Source: Candidatus Bathyarchaeota archaeon
GTDB lineage: Archaea; Thermoproteota; Bathyarchaeia; TCS64
Assembly: GCA_016783455.1 (NCBI GenBank)
Contig: JADHWN010000002.1
Span: 51,115-115,114, forward strand
DNA length: 64,000 nt
Direction: 5' to 3'
The notes under the pieces were generated by a model. It worked only from the letters and a program-made list of their open reading frames with translations. It was not told the DNA's origin and searched no databases. This document shows, piece after piece, positions 23,035 to 31,393 of this stretch; within the stretch, counting starts at the first letter, position 1, and each line of letters starts with the position of its first letter. A program made the position numbers and the translations under genes.

Positions 23035-23775
23035 ATGCGCATTTTATATTTAGATGAGTCTGGCGGTCCAAATAGTTGGGACAATCAAAAAAACTTCGTA
23101 TTAGGAGGAGTTGCTGTTCATGAAGGGCAAATATATTCCTTGACGCGAGATCTAAATGACCTCCAAGAAAAATATTTTCCTGGCATTAGAATACCAATAG
23201 AATTTCATGTAAGACCCATAAGACAGGGGAAAGGACCACATTTCAACAAATTTAGCTATGAAGAACGTCACAATATTATTGATGAGGTTTATGAGATCAT
23301 CAGAACATGTGGTTTTCCGAATATAATTCCTTTCGCTACAGTACTTGATGTATCATCTGCCATTAATTCGAATCAAGTATGTCGTGATTGTTTTGAAGAT
23401 GTATGTAAAAATTTTAACCTGTATCTATTAGATCAATTTAAAAAAGGCTTTCCAAGCAAAGGCTTGTTAATTATTGATCGAGGTCGTGAAGGACAATATC
23501 GTCAACATTTTGGCGAATTAAAAAAGTCTGAGGCAGTCGAGGAATATTTGGGGAATATTGTTGACATCCCTTATTTTGCGGCATGTAGAGAAACGCGCAT
23601 GCTACAAATTGCAGATTTTATTTCTAATGCGGTTTTCAGATATTATGAGTGGAATGTTACAGACAATTTTGATAAAATAACCTCTCTATTTTTCAGGGGA
23701 TCATACCGTTTTCCTGTCAATGGATTAAATCATATAACAAAGGATGAATCGTGTCAATGCTGCGTTTGTAGATAA
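23035..23775 (+). CDS. DUF3800 domain protein (RNase H-like fold, putative nuclease)
   Basis: This 246-aa protein begins 'MRILYLDESGG' (acidic D5/E7-type first strand) and contains 'NFVLGGVAVHEG', 'EFHVRPIRQGKG', 'LLIIDRGREGQYRQHF' and 'MLQIADFISNAVFRYYEW', the typical DUF3800 order of acidic residues (D...D...D) of an RNase H-like fold. Function is not established in the family; nuclease or toxin-like action in mobile elements has been suggested. It is AT-rich and probably a transferred gene. It starts at ATG 23035, about 27 nt after a TATA-like box, and follows the three-way-junction element. The C-terminal 'ESCQCCVCR' is unusually cysteine-rich. Confidence 0.8.
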   Translation: MRILYLDESGGPNSWDNQKNFVLGGVAVHEGQIYSLTRDLNDLQEKYFPGIRIPIEFHVRPIRQGKGPHFNKFSYEERHNIIDEVYEIIRTCGFPNIIPFATVLDVSSAINSNQVCRDCFEDVCKNFNLYLLDQFKKGFPSKGLLIIDRGREGQYRQHFGELKKSEAVEEYLGNIVDIPYFAACRETRMLQIADFISNAVFRYYEWNVTDNFDKITSLFFRGSYRFPVNGLNHITKDESCQCCVCR

Positions 23776-23998
23776 AAACTTGAGCGTGACTCATGAGTTG
23801 TCATTGGTTCGCGTTTTGGATTAAAGTCAACCATTTATTCTCACCTTCTATCTCGATTCCACAGGCTTCCGCTGGGGTCTTGCCTTTGCGCGCGCGAGCG
23901 AATTCAATAATTATGGGTAAAATGGTTTTAATTCGTTTTTTATGATTTAAGGGCAGTTCTTGGGCGCATCATCGCTAAAAATTTACGAGCGCGCACTA

Positions 23999-25387
23999 TT
24001 AATTCCCTAATACGAAAATGTCATAGAGAGGAGCACCAACCCAGTATGAGCTTGTCTCATAAAATCCTTGATCAGTGTATTTAGTAATTTCAGCAAACTG
24101 AACGCTTACTTCATCTACTTCCAAATCTCCAAGTGGGTATCGTATCTCTATCGTGTAGATCCCGTCAGCTCCAGATTCTCCATCGCCTGTATGACTATAT
24201 TGAGAAACTGCTTCATATGTTGCCCACAAATTTTCGCGATATGGATTCTCAGTTGTCCAACGTATAGTAGTTCGGGGTTCACCGTTAAGATAAAGATAAA
24301 GGGCGTCTATCTGATAGTCTTCACTCAAATAGTCATCGGGGATAACTGCACAAACATAGAGATTGGAATCATTGATCATTGCAGAGATTTCCATGGCCTT
24401 ATTTTGTTTATCCCAAGCGGATAGTTCAGAACGAATTGAATTATGATAAGTGACATGATAAACTAGAGTCGTGTTCTTAAAAGGCGACCATTCACCGATT
24501 TCCACGAATCCATCTATATTAGGTATATCATATACGTCGATGTAAGCAGACCAGGAACCCCCTATCGTTGGAAGATTTGTAGTTATAGTGCCCAGAACCC
24601 AGATTTTATTCAGATCATCTGTTGACAGATAATATTCCACCTTAACAATACCCCATAGATGTTCTTGATAACCATAGTAATGTACTGATTCCTCTCGTGT
24701 TATGGTTATTCCTGAGCTGCCAACAAAATACCTCTCTTCTCCCCTTCGCCAAGCATGTCTCTGACAGACTCTATCACCACTGAAGTCAAGCGTAGCCTCC
24801 CAAATGATGCCATACTTTGGTATCAGAAACTCCCATGTCTTTGCAGTTCCAGCAGAAAAATTGTATTCAATGCTTTGAACATAGCTATCAATAACAGTTG
24901 AATCAAGGCAACTCAATAGGTCAGCATAGCTCTGATTTAAGCTTTCAAAAGACGCCTGGAGGACATCATAGTTTTTTTCGATTTCCACATATGCATCATG
25001 GAGTTCCTCATATTCACCTTCAATATATTCAATATAGTCTTGCAGGCTATTTATCTCCGCTTCAAGGTCCATAACAGATTGTTGAAGCACTAGATTTTCC
25101 TTATCTATTACAAGCATTTCCATGTATCGCTCTTCAAGAAGTGCAACGGCTCTCTGTTCCTCAACAAGCAGCTCCTGAGTAGAATCCAACTCGGCTGCAA
25201 GGCCTTGAAGGGTCAAATATAAGGAATCACATTCTGCCTCAAGTTGATCTCTCTCTTCCGTTAAACTCGATACAGGTGAATTGCCGACCATGTACCCGGC
25301 CCCGGCTCCTACGATGAGCGCGATGACGACGGCGATGGAGATAATCCTATAATCAAAAACGGTCCTCAAAGCATCATTCGATCCCAC
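23999..25387 (-). CDS. Membrane-anchored coiled-coil protein with CBM9/DOMON-like domain
   Basis: This 462-aa protein has one N-terminal transmembrane helix (about residues 14-34, 'IISIAVVIALIVGAGAGYMVG'), then a long extracellular coiled coil (about 40-165, heptads such as 'LEERYMEMLVIDKENLVLQQSVMDLEAEINSL'), then beta-rich domains. The C-terminus resembles CBM9/DOMON-type sugar- or ligand-binding domains ('MINDSNLYVCAVIPDDYLSEDYQIDALYLYLNG' and 'GIYTIEIRYPLGDLEV'). It likely projects from the cell surface. It has two cysteines only. The gene is AT-richer than core genes and sits among accessory genes. No operon partner is evident. Confidence 0.6.
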   Translation of the reverse strand: MGSNDALRTVFDYRIISIAVVIALIVGAGAGYMVGNSPVSSLTEERDQLEAECDSLYLTLQGLAAELDSTQELLVEEQRAVALLEERYMEMLVIDKENLVLQQSVMDLEAEINSLQDYIEYIEGEYEELHDAYVEIEKNYDVLQASFESLNQSYADLLSCLDSTVIDSYVQSIEYNFSAGTAKTWEFLIPKYGIIWEATLDFSGDRVCQRHAWRRGEERYFVGSSGITITREESVHYYGYQEHLWGIVKVEYYLSTDDLNKIWVLGTITTNLPTIGGSWSAYIDVYDIPNIDGFVEIGEWSPFKNTTLVYHVTYHNSIRSELSAWDKQNKAMEISAMINDSNLYVCAVIPDDYLSEDYQIDALYLYLNGEPRTTIRWTTENPYRENLWATYEAVSQYSHTGDGESGADGIYTIEIRYPLGDLEVDEVSVQFAEITKYTDQGFYETSSYWVGAPLYDIFVLGN

Positions 25388-25814
25388 GTTTTGTCACTCC
25401 ATTGTATGGGGTGCATCACCGATTAAGACTTACCGTACAATGATGATAATAGTTGACGCATTAACTCACTTCCCATATCCGCGCGCGCAGCAGGTTCTAC
25501 GGGTAGGAGTGTATCAGGTAGAAACGGAAAAGTCACTATCGAAGCTAATAATGACGAAATTTAAAAAAAAGGTACAATGGTTCTCAGAATAAAAATTAAT
25601 TCACTATAATTGTTCTGGTATAAGGGAGAAGTGCGCACGTAGGAGTTAGAGTCGCGCGCGCATGTTGAAAGAACATTAGGATTCAACGAGCAGGATCACG
25701 ATCAATACCCCGATGATCACAGGTGACAGGGTAGGAGCCGCCCGCGCACGCAGGCCTTATAGGGACTTCGATCACCGTTAATTTTAAATACAGAAAAAAG
25801 AAATTTGAACCAAA
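25388..25814. other. 427-nt spacer with CG/TG tracts, no intact gene
   Basis: It contains four alternating purine-pyrimidine tracts (25481-25490, 25631-25640, 25653-25664, 25743-25751) and the 7-nt inverted pair CATTGTA/TACAATG near 25393-25430. On the minus strand near 25680-25750 a short open stretch encodes a hydrophobic run (LSPVIIGVLIVILLVES) that could be a degraded membrane-protein or pilin-like fragment. A plus-strand TATA-like TTTTAAATA precedes the next gene. Confidence 0.4.
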
Positions 25815-26375
25815 ATGTCCGCACACAAAAGCACGAATATTGTAGTTCTTTTAATCCAAGGCTTAATAATTCTACTTGGATTGTTATTTTTCATATCAGG
25901 TTATTTACATGGCATAAAAGAAGTTCTAACATTTGGGATTGGTGAATTATCGATAGCACTAGGAACATTACTCCTAGCTCTCTATACATACAGGTTGGCT
26001 AATGTTGAAATTGAAGAAAACAGAAAAGATAGAGAACATAATAAAATACGTGAAAAATTATATTTTTATTCTGAACTTATATCAGGAATGCCAGAAGGTG
26101 ATATAAATTTAGAAGATTTAGAAAATATGTCATATACTATCAAATCTGGATATATTGATTTCCTCCGAAGAAACTCACATATTAACGTTAGATATCCGTT
26201 TTTATCGGAACCAGAACTAAATAAAGCATTATCACAAATTATGCCAAAAGTCACACATCCACGAACCTTACGAAACCAATTAACTGAAGAGGAAGAAAAA
26301 ATTCCGAACATCATTAAACTCATACATGAAGACTTCGAAAAATTAAAAAAAGGATATAACAAATTAAACGAATAA
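25815..26375 (+). CDS. Small two-TM protein with cytoplasmic coiled coil
   Basis: This 186-aa protein has two hydrophobic helices (about residues 9-31 and 37-58) followed by a charged helical C-terminal region ('LANVEIEENRKDREHNKIREKLYFYSELISGM', then '...ELNKALSQIMPKV...'). It is strongly AT-rich and isolated. Small membrane proteins of this type accompany some defence or toxin modules, but nothing here identifies one. Unknown function. An alternating CG/TG tract follows the stop codon. Confidence 0.5.
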   Translation: MSAHKSTNIVVLLIQGLIILLGLLFFISGYLHGIKEVLTFGIGELSIALGTLLLALYTYRLANVEIEENRKDREHNKIREKLYFYSELISGMPEGDINLEDLENMSYTIKSGYIDFLRRNSHINVRYPFLSEPELNKALSQIMPKVTHPRTLRNQLTEEEEKIPNIIKLIHEDFEKLKKGYNKLNE

Positions 26376-26419
26376 ATCATAATCATACTTTTTTGCTATT
26401 CGCGCGTGCGTGCGTCTCC

Positions 26420-26707
26420 CTAAACCTCAACGACCCAATAGAGATATCTATCATCCTGAGACACATACCTCCTCCCAAGCAGGTCCTTCAACGCCCTGTC
26501 GACGGTCATCCTCCCAATACCTAAAGACCGCCTTATTGATACGAACGTCTGGGGCTGGGTCTTCACCAAGTGCAGGTAGATCAGCTTCTCGGAGGGTGCA
26601 CGAATGGTCAGGATCCTCTCGTAGTGAGCCCTCCTCAGCTTCACGCTCAGGGCTGGAACCAGCGCCTCGGCGAGGCTCTCGACCAGGATACTCCACTCGC
26701 CCTCCAT
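26420..26707 (-). CDS. Small winged-helix protein
   Basis: This 95-aa protein contains 'RILTIRAPSEKLIYLHLVKTQPQTFVSIRRSLGIGRMTVDRALKDLLGRRYVSQDDRYLYWV', a winged helix with recognition helix 'GRMTVDRALKDLLG' and wing 'SQDDRYLYW'. Base composition is GC-rich like the provirus backbone. It is separated by about 50 nt from another regulator gene on the same strand. It is likely a DNA-binding regulator of mobile-element origin, or a host MarR/ArsR-like factor. It lies downstream of a CG/TG tract and converges with the two-TM gene. Confidence 0.6.
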   Translation of the reverse strand: MEGEWSILVESLAEALVPALSVKLRRAHYERILTIRAPSEKLIYLHLVKTQPQTFVSIRRSLGIGRMTVDRALKDLLGRRYVSQDDRYLYWVVEV

Positions 26708-26759
26708 CCTACATCAAGACCAGCTCAATGAATGTAACTGAGGTCGCAATACTCAGGCC

Positions 26760-27053
26760 CTAACCTAGACAGGCCTTCACCTTATCGATGAGAATCATGA
26801 AACTCCTCCCCTTCTCCGTCGGATAGAAAAAGGGCGGCCTCTCCGAGAGCAGCCCACGCTCGATCAACAACGCAAGGTAGCTCCGAATCACGCAGAAGTT
26901 CAGGTTCGCCCTGTAGACCATCTGGGTCTTCCTGGCTCCTCCCTCCGCCGCTCCGATGAGGTCGGCGCATATCTCAATATTACTCCGTCTCAAACCATCC
27001 ACGCCCCCATTCAGTGTTAGGGACAAATGCGGCAGCCCTCTCGGGTCAGTCAC
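26760..27053 (-). CDS. Winged-helix protein (archaeal HTH_45/ArnR1-like)
   Basis: This 97-aa protein has 'RRSNIEICADLIGAAEGGARKTQMVYRANLNFCVIRSYLALLIERGLLSERPPFFYPTEKGRSFM', a pattern I recognise from the small archaeal winged-helix family HTH_45 ('R--IEI--DIL--A--G--KT-IMY--NLN---L--YL--L---GLL--------Y--T-KG--FL'). These are common regulators in archaeal chromosomes and proviruses. It is GC-rich and paired with the 26420 gene. The target is unknown. Confidence 0.7.
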   Translation of the reverse strand: MTDPRGLPHLSLTLNGGVDGLRRSNIEICADLIGAAEGGARKTQMVYRANLNFCVIRSYLALLIERGLLSERPPFFYPTEKGRSFMILIDKVKACLG

Positions 27054-27376
27054 GCCTCATATCCCATCTCATTCCCTGAGTCGGCATGGACCCAGATTCC
27101 TAGAGATAAGTATCAATAAAATATAAAACCATAGGAAACCAGCGTCCATAGGAGAGAATCAGATACCTACGACCGCACGAGCATTCTGAACCCCGAGTAT
27201 GAATGACCTGACGTCTCCTCCGAATGCCTGTACATGCCCAAGATTAAGAAAATGATGCATGTGTGCCACGATGATAATGACTCAGTCTTTACACGTATCG
27301 ATAAATATTGACGAACCTGTCGACCTATCCCAGTCCACCACTTCTCCACGATACAGAAAAAAAGGGGTTTCTGGGA
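27054..27376. other. 323-nt spacer at the accessory/core boundary
   Basis: I see no convincing gene; the 60-aa minus-strand ORF (27167-27349) has no homologous look. It contains AT-rich promoter-like stretches (AATAAAATATAAAACC near 27112) and ATCGATAAATATTG near 27298. It may contain the right end of the accessory region, but no tRNA gene or duplicated att core is visible. Confidence 0.35.
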
Positions 27377-28588
27377 TCACTTCGGCCAGCAGGCCTCGAT
27401 GACCCGGAGCCCGTTGAGGCCCATGACCTTCGCGATCTCATCATCCGAGTATCCGTCGCGGACCAGACCCTTCGCGATGTTCCTGAACTCTGACGGGCTC
27501 TCCAACCCCTTGATGTAGTCGAGGTCCCTCACCATCTCCCCTGAGTCGAAGGCCTCAGGGAGATCAGCGGACTTTTCACGACTATAGCGCCCGTTTCCAA
27601 GTCTCGGCCTCACCGTGCCTATGGGTCCGCCGCGGTACAGCCCAGCGTGGTCTCCCCACAGGGTGTCCGGGCCGGCGCCGACGTAGTCGACTCCGAGGAG
27701 GTCAACGAGGTACTCCAGATGCTCCAGCAGGCACTCGATGGTCCCCTCAGGGTTCTTCTCGGTCCTCGGCGCGAAGCCGGCGACCTCCATGCCCACTACG
27801 CCGCCCTTCTTGGCCATGGCCTGGTAGACCTCGTCGGGGAGCATGCGTTCGTTGTCCGTGAGGGTCCTGGACCCGCAGTGGCTTATGCAGAGCGGCTTAT
27901 CGGAGGCCTCCACGACGTCCATGGCGGTCCTGTCCCCAGCGTGGCTCACGTCGATGACGATCCCCGTCTTGTTCATCCTCTTCACGGCGTCGTATCCCAG
28001 GTCGGTCAGCCCACCGTCGCCCAGCTCGCTCAACCCAGACCCCAGAGTGTTCGACTCGCTGTAGACGATCCCCATGGAACGGACGCCTAACCCGAACAGG
28101 AGGTCGATCCTGTCCACGTCCCTGTCGATGGCGGAGGCCTGCTCTATGGTCTGGATCACGGCCACCTTCCCCTCCTTGAAGGCATCGGTGATGTCGGCCA
28201 CCTTCAGCGCAGGCACAACGAAGCCCTGATGCGCGTAGTCACACTGGCGCATACCCAGGAAGTTGATCACCTGATCATATGTGCTGCACACACAGTTGTC
28301 GAAGACGGCGTCCATCCCCGAATAAGCGAGGCCCTCGTAGCCCGTGAAAGGGCGTCGCCTCACGCCCGGTGTCCTCTCAGCCGGGAAGACGTTGAGGTGC
28401 TCGTGGAGGCTGATGACGATGTTCTTCTCAAGGAGCGCCTCGACCCGCTCCTCCTGGGATTTGTCGAGGCCGAAGTCGTGGGGAGGCACCCGGTCAACCT
28501 GTTTCTCTAGGGGGTACTTCACGTAGTCTCTGTCGGCTTCAAGATAGCTCCAGGACGTGTAGCCGTCCCACTTCTTATTCCTACCCAA
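27377..28588 (-). CDS. Membrane dipeptidase family (peptidase M19)
   Basis: This 403-aa protein matches renal-dipeptidase-type metal hydrolases: 'NIVISLHEHLNVFP' (first metal-binding H-x-H, here HEH), 'VGVRSMGIVYSESNTLGSGLSE', 'GIVIDVSHAGDRTAMDVVEASDKPLCISHCGSR' (metal His residues) and 'LVDLLGVDYVGAGPDTLWGD' near the C-terminus. M19 enzymes hydrolyse dipeptides, often with D- or dehydro-residues, using two zinc ions. It is a stand-alone gene at the start of the chromosomal block. In archaea, related proteins are soluble. The first metal site reads HEH, not the usual HxD, so activity should be checked. Confidence 0.75.
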   Translation of the reverse strand: MGRNKKWDGYTSWSYLEADRDYVKYPLEKQVDRVPPHDFGLDKSQEERVEALLEKNIVISLHEHLNVFPAERTPGVRRRPFTGYEGLAYSGMDAVFDNCVCSTYDQVINFLGMRQCDYAHQGFVVPALKVADITDAFKEGKVAVIQTIEQASAIDRDVDRIDLLFGLGVRSMGIVYSESNTLGSGLSELGDGGLTDLGYDAVKRMNKTGIVIDVSHAGDRTAMDVVEASDKPLCISHCGSRTLTDNERMLPDEVYQAMAKKGGVVGMEVAGFAPRTEKNPEGTIECLLEHLEYLVDLLGVDYVGAGPDTLWGDHAGLYRGGPIGTVRPRLGNGRYSREKSADLPEAFDSGEMVRDLDYIKGLESPSEFRNIAKGLVRDGYSDDEIAKVMGLNGLRVIEACWPK

Positions 28589-28838
28589 ACCGGATCGAGA
28601 TGAGGTTCTGTCGCTTTGTCAATATAACGATAGTGACCTTATGCACGGCATCAATGAGAGTGATAGAATCAGGCAAGAGATCTGTTGAATCAGCCTAAAT
28701 AAAAAACCTCACAGAAGCAATATCTATTCAATTCGATTCTCTTAGCCCCTAGGTTCATCGGGATCCCCGCAGTCAACCAACAGTAACCTACTTATTTTGA
28801 CCAGTGCGTAAAGAGTTAAATTTGGAAAAATATAAGCC

Positions 28839-29390
28839 ATGCAGAATAGACCTTTGGCCACCGATAAACGAGGCTTCGGCACCCGAGACTGGGCGATAAT
28901 TGCGATTCTGAGCTCCCTCGGCGCGACCCTGAGCGTCACCGCCAACTACGCGGGGAACATCCTGAAGGCGATCCCGTTCCTCCCGTTTGGGTCGAAGCAG
29001 CTCATCGCGGGCATCCACGTCCTCTGGATAACCCTGGCCATATCCCTGACGGGCAAGACGGGCACGGGGACCGTGACGGGGATACTCAAGGGCCTCGTGG
29101 AGATGACCCTCTTCAGCTCCCACGGCGTAACAGTCATCATCATAAGCACTCTGCAGGGGATAATCGTCGACGTCGTGTATGGATTACTGAAGGACAAAAG
29201 GTATTCCATCTACATCGCTGGCGGCCTCTCATCTATGAGCAACGTGGCGGTCATCCAGTTCCTCCTCCTCTTCTCGTTCCCGAGCAGCGTCTTCGCCGTC
29301 ATGTACGCGTCAGCCTTCATCTCCGGTGTCCTCTTCTCCGGCCTGATAGGCGTCAGGGTGAAGAAAATCGTATCGAGGATGAACCTGTAG
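28839..29390 (+). CDS. ECF transporter S component, putative
   Basis: This 183-aa membrane protein has about five or six hydrophobic helices, starting at 'DWAIIAILSSLGATLSVTANYAGN', then 'IPFLPFGSKQLIAGIHVLWITLAI' and 'GTGTVTGILKGLVEMTLFSSHGV'. The pattern resembles YkoE/ThiW-type S components of energy-coupling-factor transporters that bind vitamins or precursors. No ATPase or T component lies nearby, so it would use shared A/A'/T modules. The substrate is unknown; a thiamine precursor is one possibility, since a TPP riboswitch occurs elsewhere in the window. TATA-like AAAAATATAAG precedes the ATG by about 10-15 nt. Confidence 0.6.
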   Translation: MQNRPLATDKRGFGTRDWAIIAILSSLGATLSVTANYAGNILKAIPFLPFGSKQLIAGIHVLWITLAISLTGKTGTGTVTGILKGLVEMTLFSSHGVTVIIISTLQGIIVDVVYGLLKDKRYSIYIAGGLSSMSNVAVIQFLLLFSFPSSVFAVMYASAFISGVLFSGLIGVRVKKIVSRMNL

Positions 29391-29399
29391 CGCCCTGGG

Positions 29400-29804
29400 C
29401 TAACTGAAGTCCTCGGGCTTGTAGCTGTAGATCTCGTGGATGTTCCCATCGGGGTCCGCTATGAAGGCGGTCTTCCGGCCCCAGGGCATCATCTCGGGCC
29501 CCTTGATCGGGGTCGCACCCCCGGCCACCACCTCATCGTAGACCCTGTCGACGTCATCTGGGTCCCCCACGGGGAAGGCAATCTCGAAAGCGTGGCTCCC
29601 CCTCTCCTCCCTGTAGCTCTCTTGACCGGTGGCCTCGTACATCACCTCCCGGGTGCAGATGGCGAAGCGGACTCCCGGGTTCCTGAACTCAACGTAGTTG
29701 CCGAGGTCCTCTATCACCTCGAATCCGAGGACATCAGAGTAGAAAGCCTTCATCGGCTCAAGGTCGCCTGTCAGTATCGTGACTAACCCTACTACGCCTT
29801 CCAT
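29400..29804 (-). CDS. VOC (glyoxalase/bleomycin-resistance) family protein
   Basis: This 134-aa protein shows the paired beta-alpha-beta-beta-beta modules of the vicinal-oxygen-chelate fold: 'VVGLVTILTGDLEPMKAFYSDVLGFEVIEDLGNYVEFRNPGVRFAIC' and 'HAFEIAFPVGDPDDVDRVYDEVVAGGATPIKGPEMMPWGRKTAFIADPDGNIHEIYSY'. The second half has the His/Glu positions common to metal-binding VOC enzymes. Substrate cannot be told from sequence. It is convergent with the ECF S gene and unlinked to obvious partners. Confidence 0.75.
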   Translation of the reverse strand: MEGVVGLVTILTGDLEPMKAFYSDVLGFEVIEDLGNYVEFRNPGVRFAICTREVMYEATGQESYREERGSHAFEIAFPVGDPDDVDRVYDEVVAGGATPIKGPEMMPWGRKTAFIADPDGNIHEIYSYKPEDFS

Positions 29805-29863
29805 GCTCTGTAAGAACGGGTTTGATGTATAAATAACCTAGAAATCTGCCATTGAACTGGCTG

Positions 29864-30052
29864 CTACGCCTTCTCGTACTTGTCGCATTCCCTGGGCATG
29901 AACTTCCGCATGTCACTCATCTTCTCCCCCTCAAGCTCAGGATGGGTACACTGCCACGTGAAGGGCGCGTTGGGGTCCACCCACTCGGTGTCGTCGAGGT
30001 GCTTCAGGTACCTGCAGGGGCTGCACCTCACCTTCTCAGAGTTGCCGCTCAT
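29864..30052 (-). CDS. Small cysteine-containing protein, unknown
   Basis: The 62-aa product has 'VRCSPCRYLKHLDD', 'WQCTHPELEGE' and 'PRECDKYEKA', four cysteines arranged as in small Fe-S or zinc proteins of archaea ('C--C------------C------C'). It is a conserved-looking short gene upstream of the reductive-dehalogenase-like gene on the opposite strand. No function can be given. Confidence 0.5.
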   Translation of the reverse strand: MSGNSEKVRCSPCRYLKHLDDTEWVDPNAPFTWQCTHPELEGEKMSDMRKFMPRECDKYEKA

Positions 30053-30202
30053 AAACGCTCAATGCTGAGGATGCACGGCACGTATAATCTATTTCGCCCC
30101 GTGAAGGGTAGAACCCATTCGGTGGAGACCTCCGAGGGTAATTTCTCGAAAGACTGAGAGAGGTTTTTTATTTCCCCCTGCTCCACTCCCAACGATAACC
30201 CC

Positions 30203-31369
30203 ATGCCGAGTGAACGCAGCTTCGATGAGACCTACCCCGCCAATGAAAGCTACGAGAGGTTCGACCAGAGGGACTCCGCCTTCGGCAGGCATCTGAAGAA
30301 GACGGGCAGGACTGTAGGCTTCGGCTCCGACGAGGAGAAGGCCGAGAGGATCAGGAAAGACCTGCCCGGGTACTCCCTCGTCGACTACGCGTTCAACTCG
30401 GCTGCGGGGATGTACGAGACCCTCCCGGGGGAGCACTACTCTCAGGGGACGGGCTTCTACAAATGGAGCTCACTGGGCGTCGCCCGCAAGCCCGAGGGGA
30501 TCCCCCGATGGGAGGGGACACCCGAGAAAGCCGCCAAGATCGTTGAAAAGGCGGCGAAGTACTACGGGGCAGCCGGCGTCGGCTTCTGTGAGCTTGACAG
30601 GCGCTGGGTGTACACTGCGACCCGCTTCGGGAAGCCCATCGTCTTCGAGGACATAGAGGAGGGGTACGTCAGCGAGGAGAAGGCGGTGATCCCGGAGAGC
30701 CACAAGTACGTCATCGCCCTCACGGTGCCCATGGAGTACGAGGAGACCCTCTACTCCCCGACCCGCCTCGAGGTCGCCACCGTCATGGGGTACAGCAGGA
30801 TGCACATCCTGGCGGGCCACGTCGCCGAGTTCATACGGGGCATCGGCTACCACGCCGTCCCCACCGGCAACGACACAGCCATGAGCATCCCCATCGCCAT
30901 CCAAGCCGGCCTCGGCCACCTGGGCCGCCACGGCAGGCTCATCACCTGGGAGAGGGGCCCCCTCGTCAGGATCCTCAAGATATTCACTGACCTCCCCCTG
31001 CCGGTCAGCCCCCAAGCCGCCGATGGGATCATCGAGTTCTGCGAGGTCTGCAAGAAGTGCGCGAAGCACTGCCCGAGCAAGTCCATCTCCGAGGGGCCGC
31101 GGACCTGGGAGGGGCCGAGTGCAGCCAACAACCCGGGAGTGTACAAGTGGTACACGGACGCCGAGGCGTGCCTTGAGTACTGGAACGAGATCGGGAACGG
31201 GTGCAACAACTGCTTCCGGGTCTGCAGCTTCACAAAGTCTCCCGGATTCCTCCACGACGCTGTGAAGTGGTTCATCCGGAACGTCCCCCAGCTCAACAGG
31301 CTCTGGGTCTGGGCCAACGACGCCATGGGCTACGGCAAAATGCCTGATCCCCGGAAGTACTGGGATTAG
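30203..31369 (+). CDS. Cytosolic reductive dehalogenase-like protein (corrinoid/Fe-S)
   Basis: This 388-aa protein has the C-terminal half of reductive dehalogenases: 'IQAGLGHLGRHGRLITWERGPLVRILKIFTDLPL' followed by two [4Fe-4S] motifs, 'CEVCKKCAKHCP' and 'C-x11-C-NN-C-FRV-C' (in GNGCNNCFRVCSF). The family uses a base-off cobalamin for reductive cleavage of carbon-halogen bonds, or in QueG for a related reduction. There is no Tat signal or RdhB-like membrane anchor gene next door, so it is probably soluble and not respiratory. It may process halogenated or other compounds in the cytosol. The N-terminal half is less conserved. Start is ATG with a TTTTTTATTT-like TATA upstream. Confidence 0.75.
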   Translation: MPSERSFDETYPANESYERFDQRDSAFGRHLKKTGRTVGFGSDEEKAERIRKDLPGYSLVDYAFNSAAGMYETLPGEHYSQGTGFYKWSSLGVARKPEGIPRWEGTPEKAAKIVEKAAKYYGAAGVGFCELDRRWVYTATRFGKPIVFEDIEEGYVSEEKAVIPESHKYVIALTVPMEYEETLYSPTRLEVATVMGYSRMHILAGHVAEFIRGIGYHAVPTGNDTAMSIPIAIQAGLGHLGRHGRLITWERGPLVRILKIFTDLPLPVSPQAADGIIEFCEVCKKCAKHCPSKSISEGPRTWEGPSAANNPGVYKWYTDAEACLEYWNEIGNGCNNCFRVCSFTKSPGFLHDAVKWFIRNVPQLNRLWVWANDAMGYGKMPDPRKYWD

Positions 31370-31393
31370 AGGAATCCTGTATCGAGATTGTCC

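Noticed and set aside
27167-27349. 60-aa minus-strand ORF in the boundary spacer
   Set aside because: No recognisable domain, no start signal; probably chance.
27054-27376. tRNA-based attachment site at the right edge
   Set aside because: No tRNA sequence or duplicate core found here; the only tRNA in the window is at 55.7 kb, far from the provirus.
28229-28510. Plus-strand ORF over the M19 gene, and similar long shadow ORFs (for example 16979-18115, 39663-41207, 21281-22459)
   Set aside because: They lie antisense to clearly coding genes and show Pro/Arg/Gly/His-rich shadow composition typical of GC-rich DNA.
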